64,000 nucleotides of DNA from Desulfosalsimonas propionicica (GTDB lineage Bacteria; Desulfobacterota; Desulfobacteria; Desulfobacterales; Desulfosalsimonadaceae). Below, piece by piece: positions 1 through 8,543 of this stretch (the stretch's first letter is position 1; the number at the start of each line of letters is the position of its first letter). A program made the position numbers and the translations under genes. The notes under the pieces are model-generated. The model had not been told where the DNA came from, did no database searches, and saw nothing but the letters and a program-made list of their open reading frames with translations. The stretch spans positions 496,001 through 560,000 of the forward strand of contig NZ_JACDUS010000001.1 in assembly GCF_013761005.1 (NCBI RefSeq). The letters run 5' to 3'.

Positions 1-1
1 G

Positions 2-721
2 AGGAAGGTGTCGGTTTTAACAGGATTGTTGGTAGTGTTATGTGCTGTGGCGGGGTTGTCGGGCAGGGTCCTTGCCGCTGATGTCACCGCGGGAACGGAT
101 TTTGCCTCGGCGTATGTGTGGCGGGGCATAACGTTTAATGACGGGTTCGTGGCCCAGCCATCAGTGGATGTGAGTTCAGGGGGGGTTGGTTTCAATGTAT
201 GGGGGAACATGGACATTGACGACTATGATGACACCTTAAACAGCGGGGAGTTTTCTGAAGTGGATCTAACCCTGTCCTACGGGTTCTCTCTGGATCCCGT
301 GGATGTGAGCGTCGGCTACATCGAATACCTGTTTCCCGAGGGCGGATCCGGGACCCGGGAGGTTTATGCGGGCTTGTCTGTTGAGCCGTTTTCCGGGCTT
401 ACGGCCGGTGTCACGGGATATTACGACTTTGACGAGGTGGAGGATTATTATGTCAATGTTTCGCTGGGCTATGCATATGAACTGGCAAAAGACCTGACCC
501 TGGGAGCCGGGGCCGCGGTGGGCATCGCCGGGGATGACGCAAGTGCGGGCGAAGATTCGGGCTTTCACGAATACCTGCTTTCGGTTGACTGTGCCTATGC
601 GCTCACCGATGCCCTGGAAGTAACGGCCTATCTGGCCTACACGGATCATTTCGACAAAGACGTGCTTCCGGATCAGGACACGGACTGGTTTGGAGGAATG
701 GGGATTTACTACAGCTTTTAA
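2..721 (+). CDS. TorF-family putative porin, 5' end cut off
   Basis: Probable outer-membrane beta-barrel of the TorF/Gcw_chp family. After a hydrophobic signal-type segment ending in VLA-A, the mature part opens with the family's typical FASAYVWRGITFNDG stretch and continues as alternating short amphipathic strands rich in Gly, Tyr, Asp and Glu, ending in a C-terminal aromatic (YYSF), as barrels do. The first possible start in the window is a GTG at 8, but the frame is open to base 2 and the two codons before it encode Arg-Lys, a better signal-peptide n-region, so the true start probably lies left of the window. Transported substrate unknown. A strong hairpin follows the stop. Family call is fairly sure; function is not. 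Confidence 0.7.
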   Translation, partial: RKVSVLTGLLVVLCAVAGLSGRVLAADVTAGTDFASAYVWRGITFNDGFVAQPSVDVSSGGVGFNVWGNMDIDDYDDTLNSGEFSEVDLTLSYGFSLDPVDVSVGYIEYLFPEGGSGTREVYAGLSVEPFSGLTAGVTGYYDFDEVEDYYVNVSLGYAYELAKDLTLGAGAAVGIAGDDASAGEDSGFHEYLLSVDCAYALTDALEVTAYLAYTDHFDKDVLPDQDTDWFGGMGIYYSF

Positions 722-759
722 TCAGTTTTTCCAAATTTCCGCCTTTTCCGGGATTTGAC

Positions 760-794
760 AGCAAAGCCCGCTGTGCTGTGCAGCGGGCTTTGCT
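760..794 (+). terminator. Perfect 14-bp hairpin after the porin gene
   Basis: Bases 760-773 are the exact reverse complement of 781-794, with a 7-base loop. It lies 39 bases after the porin stop and 90 bases before the next start, so it probably ends the porin transcript. There is no T-tract directly after the stem, so it is not a textbook intrinsic terminator. Confidence 0.55.
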
Positions 795-884
795 GCGTGG
801 TGACAATGGACTTGTTTTTTCCGGCCAGGCCTGACAGAATCAAGTTCCAGGGACTCTTCAAATTTTAAAACAAAAGGCAAGCTT

Positions 885-1481
885 ATGGGACAAATTGTCG
901 CCATTTACGGCAGCCCACGGCGGGCGGGAAACACCGCAGCACTGCTGGCAGAAGCCGTGGCCGGGGCCAGAAGCCGGGGCGCACGGGTGGAGGAAATCGT
1001 TTTGCGGGACTGCAGGATATCGCCCTGCCTGGAGATTTATGGGTGCAAAAAATCGGGTGAATGCGTGATCAAAGATGACTTTCAGGCCGTGCGCGACGCC
1101 ATGCTGGCAGCAGACGGGCTGATGCTGGCCACGCCCATTTTTTTCTACACGGTCAGCGCCCATGTCAAGGCGCTCATGGACCGATGCCAGTCTTTGTGGG
1201 TGAAAAAATACTGGATTGACAAAACCGTCCCCGGCCAGTGGGCAACACAGCGGCAGGGTTTGCTGATTTCCGTGGGTGCCACAAAGGGCAAGCGTTTGTT
1301 TGACGGCACCCTGCTGACTGTGAAATATTTTTTTGATGTCCTGGATGCCCGGCTGTGGGATAGCCTTCTCTGCAGGGGCCTTGATTTTGAAGGCGACGTG
1401 CAAAAATATCCCCAATACCTTCAGCAGGCCCGGGATGCCGGCTGCCGCCTGGCAGACGCAATCGGCGCAGACAATGCATAA
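885..1481 (+). CDS. Flavodoxin-family NAD(P)H-dependent oxidoreductase
   Basis: A 198-residue protein of the NADPH-dependent FMN reductase/iron-sulfur flavoprotein fold. The N-terminal strand and phosphate loop read IYGSPRRAGNTAAL, the FMN phosphate-binding signature. Around residues 43-60 four cysteines (DCRISPC, YGC, GEC) precede VIKDDF; many relatives have a compact cluster-binding Cys group at this point, but the spacing here is looser, so I cannot say whether a cluster binds. The segment LATPIFFYTVSAHVKALMDR is the usual dimer-interface and FMN region. Probably a cytosolic flavin or quinone reductase; the electron acceptor cannot be told. It is transcribed alone, between a hairpin upstream and a promoter downstream. 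Confidence 0.8.
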   Translation: MGQIVAIYGSPRRAGNTAALLAEAVAGARSRGARVEEIVLRDCRISPCLEIYGCKKSGECVIKDDFQAVRDAMLAADGLMLATPIFFYTVSAHVKALMDRCQSLWVKKYWIDKTVPGQWATQRQGLLISVGATKGKRLFDGTLLTVKYFFDVLDARLWDSLLCRGLDFEGDVQKYPQYLQQARDAGCRLADAIGADNA

Positions 1482-1540
1482 AAGCGCCGCGCCCCTTTGG
1501 ATTCCGATGCTCCAAACTCCGGCATCTACAAGTAGCCGGA

Positions 1541-1569
1541 TTGACACGGCAGGGTTTTAAAATTATATA
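1541..1569 (+). promoter_or_regulatory. Sigma-70-type promoter for the cytidylate-kinase-like gene
   Basis: TTGACA at 1541-1546, a 17-base spacer and TATATA at 1564-1569. It lies 69 bases before the ATG at 1639, which has a good ribosome site (AAGGAGG). Both hexamers and the spacing are close to consensus. Confidence 0.6.
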
Positions 1570-1638
1570 AAAACAGGGGATCAAATCATTAGCGCAAGTG
1601 TTTGCCCATGTTCTGTAATCCAATGGTAAGGAGGCTGA

Positions 1639-2343
1639 ATGAAAATTCATCGGGGACGTTCTGTGGACAAGATAGTCGAGGAGCAGATTCATCAGTGGCA
1701 GGCATCCAGGGGCGCTGCAAAAAAAGAGGAGCCCCTCAAAAGCTCCGTGATTACCATTTCCCGGCAGCCCGGTAGCCGGGGCAACGAGATTGCCGTAAAA
1801 CTGGCCAGGGCCTTTGAGTATGAGCTGTTTGACCGGGAGATCATTCAGCAGATGGCCCGGGATTCCAATATGAGCGACAAGGTGCTGGAAACCCTGGACG
1901 AAAAGGGCCTGAACATGCTCGAGGATGTGATCGCCACAATTGTGGAACAGCGCCATCTGTGGCCGGATCAGTACATGAAGCATCTCATGAAGATCATCGG
2001 CACCATTGGCCGGCATGGAAAGGCCGTGATCGTGGGCCGGGGGGCAACCTTTATCATCCCCCGGGAGGAAAATATCCGGCTTCGCTTCATTGCTTCTCTG
2101 GAAAACCGGATCCAAAAGGTGGCAGAGGATTTAAATGTGTCATCAGAAGAGGCCCGGCGGCAGATTTATGACGTGGAGGCCCGGCGCCGCTCCTTTACCC
2201 GCAGGTATTTTTATACCAATGTGGATGAGCCCACACATTACGATATGATCATCAACACCGATGACATCAGTGATGATCAGGCCGTGTCCATGATCCAGGC
2301 CCTGGTGGAAAACGGCTTCAAGCGCGGGCCGGCCCGGGGTTAA
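1639..2343 (+). CDS. Cytidylate kinase-like family protein
   Basis: A 234-residue P-loop-type protein of the cytidylate kinase-like family. After about 30 variable residues comes the conserved block SSVITISRQPGSRGNEIA (residues 35-52), where the nucleotide-binding loop is a modified form (PGSRGNE) of the family's GSGG type. It continues with FDREIIQQMA, VIVGRGATFII and LRFIASLENRI, all typical. The C-terminus carries RRSFTRRYFY followed by HYDMIINTDD, the acceptor/lid region of the family. True substrate unknown; the genuine CMP kinase is a different family. Its stop overlaps the convergent cobS stop by four bases. Confidence 0.8.
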   Translation: MKIHRGRSVDKIVEEQIHQWQASRGAAKKEEPLKSSVITISRQPGSRGNEIAVKLARAFEYELFDREIIQQMARDSNMSDKVLETLDEKGLNMLEDVIATIVEQRHLWPDQYMKHLMKIIGTIGRHGKAVIVGRGATFIIPREENIRLRFIASLENRIQKVAEDLNVSSEEARRQIYDVEARRRSFTRRYFYTNVDEPTHYDMIINTDDISDDQAVSMIQALVENGFKRGPARG

Positions 2344-3104
2344 AGCCGGATTGCCGCGCAGAGCAGCAAAAGCGCCTCGGTGATTTCACACATGGCTCCG
2401 AGCATGTCACCGGTGATCCCGCCAATGCGCCGGCGGTAAAACCGGATAAGCCATGCGCATAGGGCGAAAAACACGATGGTCAGCAGCAGGCCCTGCCAGC
2501 CCAGCAGCAGGCTGAGGACCACGCAGACCCCTATTCCCCAGAAATCGGCCGGTGAAAGGGGCCGGCCGAACAGGTCTGCTGCAGTGCCACCGCCGGAGCG
2601 GGCATAAGGCAAAAATCGTACCCCCAGCAGCATGGCGGATCTGGAATAGGCGGGCACGAGCATCAGGATCAAAAACCGTTCAAAGCCGGCCGTGCCATTG
2701 TCCGGCATCCCGCTAATCCCTCCGTACTTGGCCAGCAGTACACAGATCAGCACTACGGCGCCCATGACCCCGATGCGGCTGTCTTTCATGATCGAAAGCG
2801 TGGTTTCCCGGTCCCTGTGGGAGAAAAAACCGTCAGCCGAGTCTGCCAGCCCGTCTAAGTGCAGGGCACCTGTGAGTACCACCAGGACAATAACGTCTGC
2901 CGCGCCGGCAGCCGACGGGGAAAAAAGGCGGGAAAAAAGCGCATCCGCCGTTGCCAGGATCAGGCCCAGGATCAGGCCCACGGCCGGGAAAAAAGGGATC
3001 ATGGCCCTGGGGTGATAGGCATCTGCCGCTCCGGCCGGCAGGATGGTGATAAAGCGCAGGGCCGCGGCCAGGTGGGTCAGGTGGGTTTTTATCGCCGGGT
3101 TCAT
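2340..3104 (-). CDS. cobS: Adenosylcobinamide-GDP ribazoletransferase (cobalamin synthase)
   Basis: An integral inner-membrane enzyme that joins adenosylcobinamide-GDP to alpha-ribazole in the last steps of cobalamin assembly. The 254-residue length matches the family. Key motifs are FITILPAG near the start, the metal-binding HLDGLADSADGFFSHRDRETTLSIMKDSRIGVMG region (residues about 82-115), and GRPLSPAD, followed by several hydrophobic helices and GGITGDMLGAMCEITEALLLL at the end. It begins three bases after the yjbQ stop, so the two are probably co-transcribed. B12 synthesis fits the class II ribonucleotide reductase and the RACo-like corrinoid activator elsewhere in the window. Confidence 0.93.
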   Translation of the reverse strand: MNPAIKTHLTHLAAALRFITILPAGAADAYHPRAMIPFFPAVGLILGLILATADALFSRLFSPSAAGAADVIVLVVLTGALHLDGLADSADGFFSHRDRETTLSIMKDSRIGVMGAVVLICVLLAKYGGISGMPDNGTAGFERFLILMLVPAYSRSAMLLGVRFLPYARSGGGTAADLFGRPLSPADFWGIGVCVVLSLLLGWQGLLLTIVFFALCAWLIRFYRRRIGGITGDMLGAMCEITEALLLLCAAIRL

Positions 3105-3107
3105 GGA

Positions 3108-3536
3108 TTATTTTTCACCCATGAGGGTGACGGCCACGGTTCGGGTCCGGTCCCGGTTGTCATGGTTGATGGCCACCACCTGCTGCCAGGTGCCGCACTG
3201 CATTCTGCCGCTGCGCACGGGCATGGAGAGCGACGGCCCGATGATTGCCGCCTGGACATGGCTGTGGCCGTTTCCGTCGTGCCAGGCCTTTTCATGCTCA
3301 TATTCCATTTCCCTGGGGGCCATGCGGTCAATGGCCCGGCGCAGATCCTCAATAACCCCGGGTTCGTATTCAATTGTGGTCAACGAGCCGGTAGAGCCGA
3401 TGATGGTGGCCGAAAGCCGGCCGTTTTGGATCCCCGATTCTTTAACCATGGCTTCGAGCGGCCCGGTGATATCCGCCATGCCCATGTGCGCCCCGAGTTT
3501 GACTTCAATGTCTTTGCAATACACAGTTGTGCTCAT
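3108..3536 (-). CDS. yjbQ: YjbQ family protein (UPF0047)
   Basis: A 142-residue small globular protein of the YjbQ/UPF0047 family, annotated in databases as secondary thiamine-phosphate synthase enzyme because some members complement thiE mutants. The C-terminal signature is clear: EYEHEKAWHDGNGHSH, then AIIGPSLSMPVRSGRM and CGTWQQVV, supplying the conserved His and Asp residues of the family. I chose the internal ATG at 3536 because the homologous region begins there (MSTTVYCKDIEV); the longer open frame upstream has no similarity and no ribosome site. Probably the first gene of a yjbQ-cobS unit, divergent from cooC. Physiological role uncertain. Confidence 0.85.
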   Translation of the reverse strand: MSTTVYCKDIEVKLGAHMGMADITGPLEAMVKESGIQNGRLSATIIGSTGSLTTIEYEPGVIEDLRRAIDRMAPREMEYEHEKAWHDGNGHSHVQAAIIGPSLSMPVRSGRMQCGTWQQVVAINHDNRDRTRTVAVTLMGEK

Positions 3537-3657
3537 GATGATGCCATTTTTCTGGTTTTTGTGAATTTTTCCGCATCTGCCGCCTTTTGGGTAGCATATT
3601 CCGGATGAAGAATCAAATCCAATGGGCTTGACCGGGAGTGCCGCGGCCAAAAGATAC

Positions 3658-3686
3658 TTGACTGTTTTGGGTATGTGGCCTAATTT
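3658..3686 (+). promoter_or_regulatory. Sigma-70-type promoter for cooC
   Basis: TTGACT at 3658-3663, a 17-base spacer and TAATTT at 3681-3686, about 40 bases before the cooC ATG at 3727. Position and spacing fit a vegetative promoter. Confidence 0.5.
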
Positions 3687-3726
3687 GTTTTCAATAATCG
3701 AAATTCTGGAGAAAGGATCTTTTTAT

Positions 3727-4509
3727 ATGGCTTATTCTATTGCACTGGCCGGCAAGGGCGGAACCGGCAAGACCACAACCGCCGGCCTGCTGATTAAATA
3801 TTTGTTAAAAACCGATCGCAAACCTGTTCTGGCTGTTGATGCCGATTCCAATGCCAACTTAAACGAGGTGCTCGGCCTGGAGGTCACCGATACCGTGGGA
3901 CAGGCCAGGGAAGACATGAAAAAGGGCAAGGTGCCCAGCGGGATGACAAAGGACGTGTTCATGTCCATGCGCCTGGAGCAGGCGGTCATGGAATCCGGTG
4001 ATTGCGACCTGGTGGTCATGGGACAGCCAGAGGGCCAGGGCTGCTATTGCGCGGCCAACACCCTGCTGACCAACTTTCTTGACCGGCTTCAGGACAACTA
4101 CCCTTATATTGTGATCGACAATGAGGCGGGCTTGGAACATATCAGCCGGATGACAACCCACAATGTGGATGTTCTGTTGATTGTCACCGACGCCTCCCGG
4201 CGCGGGCTGCAGGCCGCGCTTCGGATTCATGAACTGGCCCAGAGTTTAAACGTGGGCGTGGGCAAAAGTTACGTGATCATCAACCAGGTCAAGTCCGGGG
4301 CGCCGGATCAGGCCATGGAAATGTTAAACCAAGCGGGTATCGAACTGGGCGGCGTTCTGCCCGAGGATGATACGGTCTATGATTATGATTTTCAGGGCCG
4401 TCCCATGATCGAGCTGCCTGATGACAATCCGGTGGTCCTGGCTGCATATGAAATGTTTGACAAAATCATGGAAACCGAAACTGCAAAGGCCAGTGGACAT
4501 ACCGTATAA
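3727..4509 (+). CDS. cooC: CooC-type nickel-insertion ATPase (CODH/ACS maturation)
   Basis: A MinD/ParA-like P-loop ATPase of 260 residues. The deviant Walker A motif is IALAGKGGTGKTTTAG (residues 4-19), with the extra lysine typical of MinD, CooC and NifH. LAVDADSNANLNEVLG is the switch I region. QPEGQGCYCAANTLL carries the C-x-C pair that binds Ni(II) at the CooC dimer interface, and YIVIDNEAGLEHISR is Walker B-like. It would deliver nickel to carbon monoxide dehydrogenase or acetyl-CoA synthase; those genes are not in the window. The start at 3727 has a ribosome site (GAAAGGA). The end overlaps the proposed prmA start by 17 bases, suggesting translational coupling. Confidence 0.88.
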   Translation: MAYSIALAGKGGTGKTTTAGLLIKYLLKTDRKPVLAVDADSNANLNEVLGLEVTDTVGQAREDMKKGKVPSGMTKDVFMSMRLEQAVMESGDCDLVVMGQPEGQGCYCAANTLLTNFLDRLQDNYPYIVIDNEAGLEHISRMTTHNVDVLLIVTDASRRGLQAALRIHELAQSLNVGVGKSYVIINQVKSGAPDQAMEMLNQAGIELGGVLPEDDTVYDYDFQGRPMIELPDDNPVVLAAYEMFDKIMETETAKASGHTV

Positions 4510-5311
4510 AGATCTGCATATTTATTATCTCCGGGGCCGGGTGGCAAACGCGCCCGATGGACTTGGCCCGGAATTTATCGGCAACTGGCAGGAATCTGAT
4601 GCGGCCTTTCTTTTTTTCACCCAGCCCGCGGAAAGCCGGGTAAACGCGCTGTTGCGGCGTCAGCCGGAACTCGCGCTCGTGGACACCTTTCACATGTCCT
4701 ATGCGGACTGGCATGGCGGGGACATCAAACCGTTTGTGACAGACCGATTTTACGTGGCTCCGCCGTGGGCAGCCTCAGGACGGGATGACAACCGACTTCC
4801 CATTCTGCTCGATCCCGGGGTGGTATTTGGAGCGGGTACGCATCCCACTACCCAAAGCTGCCTGGAGGCCCTGGAAATCGTCTGGCAGCAGGGAGGTGCC
4901 GGTTCGGCCCTGGACCTGGGAACCGGCACGGGTCTGCTGGCTCTGGCCGCGGCCAGACTGGGCTGTCCCCGGGTGCTGGCAGTAGACAACAACGGCCTGG
5001 CCGTGCGCACCACCCGGGAAAATATCCGTGCCAACAGCCTGGATGCCCGGGCACTGGCAGTCATCGCAGACGCCCGGGAGCTGATTGCATGCCCGGTGGA
5101 TCTTGTCATGGCCAATATTCATTTTGATGTAATGCGACACCTGCTGGCAAGTCCTGAATTTTATGAAAAAAAATGGTTCATTCTTTCAGGCCTTTTGCGA
5201 AGCCAGGCCCGGCAGGTCGAAGAAATGATTCATTATGGACCGGGCCGCATTGTTCAGCGGTGGATCAACGACGGTGTCTGGTACACGTTTCTCGGAGCTT
5301 GTACCGGCTGA
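4493..5311 (+). CDS. prmA: Ribosomal protein L11 methyltransferase (PrmA family)
   Basis: SAM-dependent methyltransferase of the PrmA family, which trimethylates ribosomal protein L11. The catalytic domain contains LDPGVVFGAGTHPTT (substrate/SAM loop), DLGTGTGLLALAAARLG (motif I), VLAVDNNGLAV (acidic motif II end) and LVMANIHFD at the position of the family's ANI motif. The N-terminal about 90 residues are the L11-recognition domain, more divergent than in E. coli. I take the GTG at 4493 as the start: it has AAAGG upstream and opens directly into VDIPYKDLHIYYL. The frame stays open further upstream inside cooC but shows no similarity there. Overlap with cooC implies one transcript. Confidence 0.85.
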   Translation: MDIPYKDLHIYYLRGRVANAPDGLGPEFIGNWQESDAAFLFFTQPAESRVNALLRRQPELALVDTFHMSYADWHGGDIKPFVTDRFYVAPPWAASGRDDNRLPILLDPGVVFGAGTHPTTQSCLEALEIVWQQGGAGSALDLGTGTGLLALAAARLGCPRVLAVDNNGLAVRTTRENIRANSLDARALAVIADARELIACPVDLVMANIHFDVMRHLLASPEFYEKKWFILSGLLRSQARQVEEMIHYGPGRIVQRWINDGVWYTFLGACTG

Positions 5312-5331
5312 GCCTTTTTCAAGGGGTGTTC

Positions 5332-6171
5332 ATGTATATCAAATGCTGGGGATCCCGCGGATCCATTCCGGTTTCAGGCCGGGAGTTTCAAAAATACGGA
5401 GGAGACACCACCTGCATTGAAATCCGTACCCGAAGCGATGACCTGATTATCGTGGATGCCGGAACCGGCATCCGCAGGCTTGGCAACCAGTTGATCGGGG
5501 AAAACCGGCAGGTATACCACTTTATTTTCACTCATTCCCATTGGGATCACCTGATGGGGTTTCCCTTTTTCAAGCCGCTTTATGAGAAAACCGCCCGGAT
5601 CATGATGCACCGATGCCCGTTTCCCGGCAAATACGTTGAAACCATTGTGACCAAGCTTATGCGGCCCCCGCTTTTTCCGGTACGCTATTCGGATCTGACC
5701 GCACAGGTGATTTACCGGGATGGCTGCCCGGATGCCTTTGAGATCGGCTCTGTGACCGTGACGCCCATTTCCCTGAGCCATCCCAACGGCGGGTGCGGGT
5801 ACAAATTTGAGGAAGACGGAAAAACTTTTGTTTTTCTCACCGATAATGAACTGGGTTTCGTGCACCCCGGCGGATGCCGGCATGCCGATTATGTGCGCTT
5901 TTGTGAAGGCGTGGATTTGCTGATCCATGACGCGGAATTCAGCCCCGAAGAATACAGCAGAAGCATCGAATGGGGGCATTCCTCGTGCATGCATACCCTG
6001 CGCATGGCCATGGAGGCCCGGGTTAAATCTTTGGGCCTTTTTCATCTCAATCAGGACCGGACTGATGACCAGATGGATGAACTGGTGGCCGGATGCCGCC
6101 GGGAGCTTTCAGACAATGCTTCGCAAATCGATTGTTTCGGCGTCAGCCGGGACATGACTTTTGAATTATAG
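5332..6171 (+). CDS. MBL-fold metallohydrolase (PhnP/RNase Z-like)
   Basis: A 279-residue metallo-beta-lactamase-fold hydrolase. It opens with MYIKCWGSRGSIPVSG, the N-terminus of the PhnP/RNase Z-like branch. The di-metal site is TTFS-type HSHWDHLMGF (residues about 69-78), later LSHPNGGCGY, FLTDNE, and HDAEFSPEEYSRSIEWGHSS, giving the expected His and Asp ligands. It may cleave a cyclic phosphate or other phosphodiester; the substrate cannot be told. The start at 5332 is chosen for its ribosome site (AAGGGG) and family match. It follows prmA by 20 bases and precedes the sirtuin by 6, so it sits in the same run of genes. Confidence 0.82.
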   Translation: MYIKCWGSRGSIPVSGREFQKYGGDTTCIEIRTRSDDLIIVDAGTGIRRLGNQLIGENRQVYHFIFTHSHWDHLMGFPFFKPLYEKTARIMMHRCPFPGKYVETIVTKLMRPPLFPVRYSDLTAQVIYRDGCPDAFEIGSVTVTPISLSHPNGGCGYKFEEDGKTFVFLTDNELGFVHPGGCRHADYVRFCEGVDLLIHDAEFSPEEYSRSIEWGHSSCMHTLRMAMEARVKSLGLFHLNQDRTDDQMDELVAGCRRELSDNASQIDCFGVSRDMTFEL

Positions 6172-6177
6172 GCAGCA

Positions 6178-6939
6178 ATGGGGGGGCATATGAGAGAAGA
6201 GATCGCCAAAGCCGCGGAGTATCTGCTTTCATCCAGGCATACAGTGGCGCTGACAGGTGCGGGGATTTCCGTGGAAAGCGGAATTCCGCCTTTTCGCGGG
6301 CCGGGCAGTTTGTGGGAAAAATTCGATCCCATGGAATATGCCCATATCAACGCATTTTTAAAGGATCCGGAAAAAATCTGGAAAACCCTGATTGCCGAAA
6401 TGCGGGATGTGCTTATGAACGCCTCGCCCAATGCCGGGCATTTCGGCCTGGCGCGGCTCGAGGATTTGGGCCTGATGGGCACTGTGATAACCCAGAATAT
6501 TGACGGACTGCACCAAAAGGCCGGCAGCACGGATGTGATCGAGTTTCACGGCAATTTCGCCTGGCTCAGCTGTCTGGAATGCGGCATCCGCAAGGAGATT
6601 ACACAGGTAAACGCTGTCGACATCCCCCCCAGATGTGACTGCGGCGGGATTTTCCGGCCGGACTGCGTGTTTTTCGGGGAACTCATTCCCTCCCAGGCAC
6701 TGGACCGCTCCCAGCAGGCCTCGGCCCGGTGCGACGTAATGCTCGTGGTGGGCACTTCAGCCACGGTCCAGCCGGCGGCCTACATGCCGGTCATCGCCCG
6801 GCAGCGGGGCGCTGTGATCATTGAAATCAATCCCGAACCCACGCCTTTGACCGGGACCACCAGCCAGGTCCTTGTCCAGGGCAAAGCCGGTGAGGTGATG
6901 GATGAACTGGTTTCCGCAGTGGAATCGCTGAAAAAATAA
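6178..6939 (+). CDS. cobB: NAD-dependent protein deacylase (sirtuin)
   Basis: Class I sirtuin that removes acyl groups from lysines using NAD. Motifs in order are LTGAGISVESGIPPFRG (NAD-binding loop), TQNIDGLHQKAG, the catalytic His in IEFHGNF, a zinc ribbon made by CLEC and CDCGG, then PDCVFFGE, LVVGTSATVQPA and IEINPEPTPLT. Length (253) is normal. Two starts are possible, 6178 and 6190; both keep the whole domain, and the second has a G-rich ribosome site just upstream. It is placed within an apparent operon with an MBL hydrolase and a RACo-like protein; it could control lysine acylation of acetyl-CoA metabolism enzymes, which is inference only. Confidence 0.88.
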   Translation: MGGHMREEIAKAAEYLLSSRHTVALTGAGISVESGIPPFRGPGSLWEKFDPMEYAHINAFLKDPEKIWKTLIAEMRDVLMNASPNAGHFGLARLEDLGLMGTVITQNIDGLHQKAGSTDVIEFHGNFAWLSCLECGIRKEITQVNAVDIPPRCDCGGIFRPDCVFFGELIPSQALDRSQQASARCDVMLVVGTSATVQPAAYMPVIARQRGAVIIEINPEPTPLTGTTSQVLVQGKAGEVMDELVSAVESLKK

Positions 6940-6973
6940 AACTCCAAACCCACAGGAATTCAATTTTTTTTAT

Positions 6974-8521
6974 ATGGCAACCGAAATAAACGGATGGGTG
7001 GTGGATGTGTACATGCCGCCGCCGTCCCTTGAAGATAACACCGCGGATGCCGATCGCCTGGAAAAGGTTCTGGCTGCAAAAATCGGGGCCGGGCGGGTGG
7101 CCATCAATCTGGAACTGAGCCGGAAACTGCCTGAAAAACTTCGGTCATGGCAGTATGCCTGCAAATGCGTGGTTTTTGGCGCAGCCGGCAGATGGCAGCT
7201 CATTGATGTGCTCAACCCGCATGAGCAGTTTGCTGCAGCCGGGCTGGCCGTGGATCTGGGCACCACCCGCGTAGTGCTCCGGATAGTGGATCTGCAGACC
7301 GGTGAAAATCTCGGCCAGAGCGCCTTTGACAACCCTCAGATCGAAATCGGCCCGGATATTCTTACCCGAATTCATTACGCGGATAAGCCCGAGGGGCTCG
7401 GCCGGCTGCACAGCCGGATCATAGACGGCATCAATGCCGCGGCCGCTGATCTTTGTCAAAGCGCCGGCATTGATCCAGGGCAGATTTTTTTAGCCGCTGT
7501 GTCCGGCAACACCAGCATGACTCACCTGTTTATGGGCCTGCCGGCCGGCGGGATCATCCGGGAACCCTATATTCCGGCGGTCAATGCGCCTGGCGTGATG
7601 CGGGCTTCCGAACTGGACTTAAAAGTCAATGACGCGGCAGCTGTGTTTGTTTTTCCCAACGTGGGGTCCTATTTCGGCGGCGACCTGTTATCCGGCGCCT
7701 ATTATGCAGGATTTCATGAAAATGAGCAGGTGGCCATGCTCGTGGATGTGGGCACAAATGCCGAAGTGCTTCTGGGAAACCGCGACTGGCTGGTGGTGTG
7801 TGCCGGTGCGGCCGGCCCGGCCCTGGAAGGGGGCGTGTCTGAAATCGGTATGACCGCAGGTCCGGGGGTCATTGACAGCGTCCGCATAGACCCGGAAACC
7901 CGGGAGTTTGAAATTCATACCATTGACGAAAAGCCGCCCAGGGGAATCTGCGGCTCGGGCATGATCGACCTGGCCGCCCAGTTGTTTGTTTCCGGGATGC
8001 TCGATATCCGGGGTCGCCTGGTGCCGGAGGCCTGCGGCAGCCGCCTTAAGGAACAAGATGATATGCGGCACCTGGTGGTGGCGTTTGCAGACCAGTCTGC
8101 CACCGGCGGGGATTTGACCATCAGTCAGGCTGACATTGACAGCCTGATCCGGTCAAAGGCGGCCATGTATACCATCCTGGAAACCATCATTGGCTACGTG
8201 GGCATTTCCTTCCAAGACATTGAGGCCTTTTATGTGGCCGGCACTTTTGGTTCCTTTATTCGTCCCCGCTCGGCCATTTCCATCGGCATGATTCCGGACC
8301 TGCCCGAGTCCACTTATTGTTCCCTGGGCAACAGTTCACTGGAAGGCGCTGCGCGTCTGCTCCAGTCCCGCAATGCCGTGGCCGCCGTTGAATCGATCAA
8401 AGAACGGATGACCTACCTGGAGTTAAATGTCAACCAGGACTTCATGAACCGGTTTTCCGCAGCCAAGTTTCTGCCCCACACGGATGCCGGCCGTTTTCCC
8501 TCGGTTCACCGGCCGGGATAA
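6974..8521 (+). CDS. RACo-like ASKHA-domain corrinoid activator lacking the ferredoxin domain
   Basis: A 515-residue protein of the DUF4445/RACo family, ATP-dependent reductive activators of corrinoid proteins. Family members normally have an N-terminal [2Fe-2S] ferredoxin domain; this one starts directly in the linker/middle region (MPPPSLEDNTADADRLEKVL) and has no plant-type cysteine cluster. The ASKHA ATPase part is intact: GLAVDLGTTRVVLRIV (phosphate 1), VSGNTSMTHLFMGL, LVDVGTNAEVLLGN (phosphate 2), CAGAAGPALEGG, ICGSGMIDL, and FYVAGTFGSFI near the end. It would need an external electron donor, or act differently from RACo. The neighbouring CooC gene also points to CODH/ACS metabolism. 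Confidence 0.85.
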   Translation: MATEINGWVVDVYMPPPSLEDNTADADRLEKVLAAKIGAGRVAINLELSRKLPEKLRSWQYACKCVVFGAAGRWQLIDVLNPHEQFAAAGLAVDLGTTRVVLRIVDLQTGENLGQSAFDNPQIEIGPDILTRIHYADKPEGLGRLHSRIIDGINAAAADLCQSAGIDPGQIFLAAVSGNTSMTHLFMGLPAGGIIREPYIPAVNAPGVMRASELDLKVNDAAAVFVFPNVGSYFGGDLLSGAYYAGFHENEQVAMLVDVGTNAEVLLGNRDWLVVCAGAAGPALEGGVSEIGMTAGPGVIDSVRIDPETREFEIHTIDEKPPRGICGSGMIDLAAQLFVSGMLDIRGRLVPEACGSRLKEQDDMRHLVVAFADQSATGGDLTISQADIDSLIRSKAAMYTILETIIGYVGISFQDIEAFYVAGTFGSFIRPRSAISIGMIPDLPESTYCSLGNSSLEGAARLLQSRNAVAAVESIKERMTYLELNVNQDFMNRFSAAKFLPHTDAGRFPSVHRPG

Positions 8522-8532
8522 ATCCCGGCCGG
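8509..8532 (+). terminator. 11-bp inverted repeat spanning the ASKHA gene stop codon
   Basis: Bases 8509-8519 and 8522-8532 are exact reverse complements, and the TAA stop lies in the middle. It may end transcription from the left; the THX gene converges from the right 12 bases later. No T-tract follows on either side. Confidence 0.4.
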
Positions 8533-8543
8533 CGCTCCGGGGA

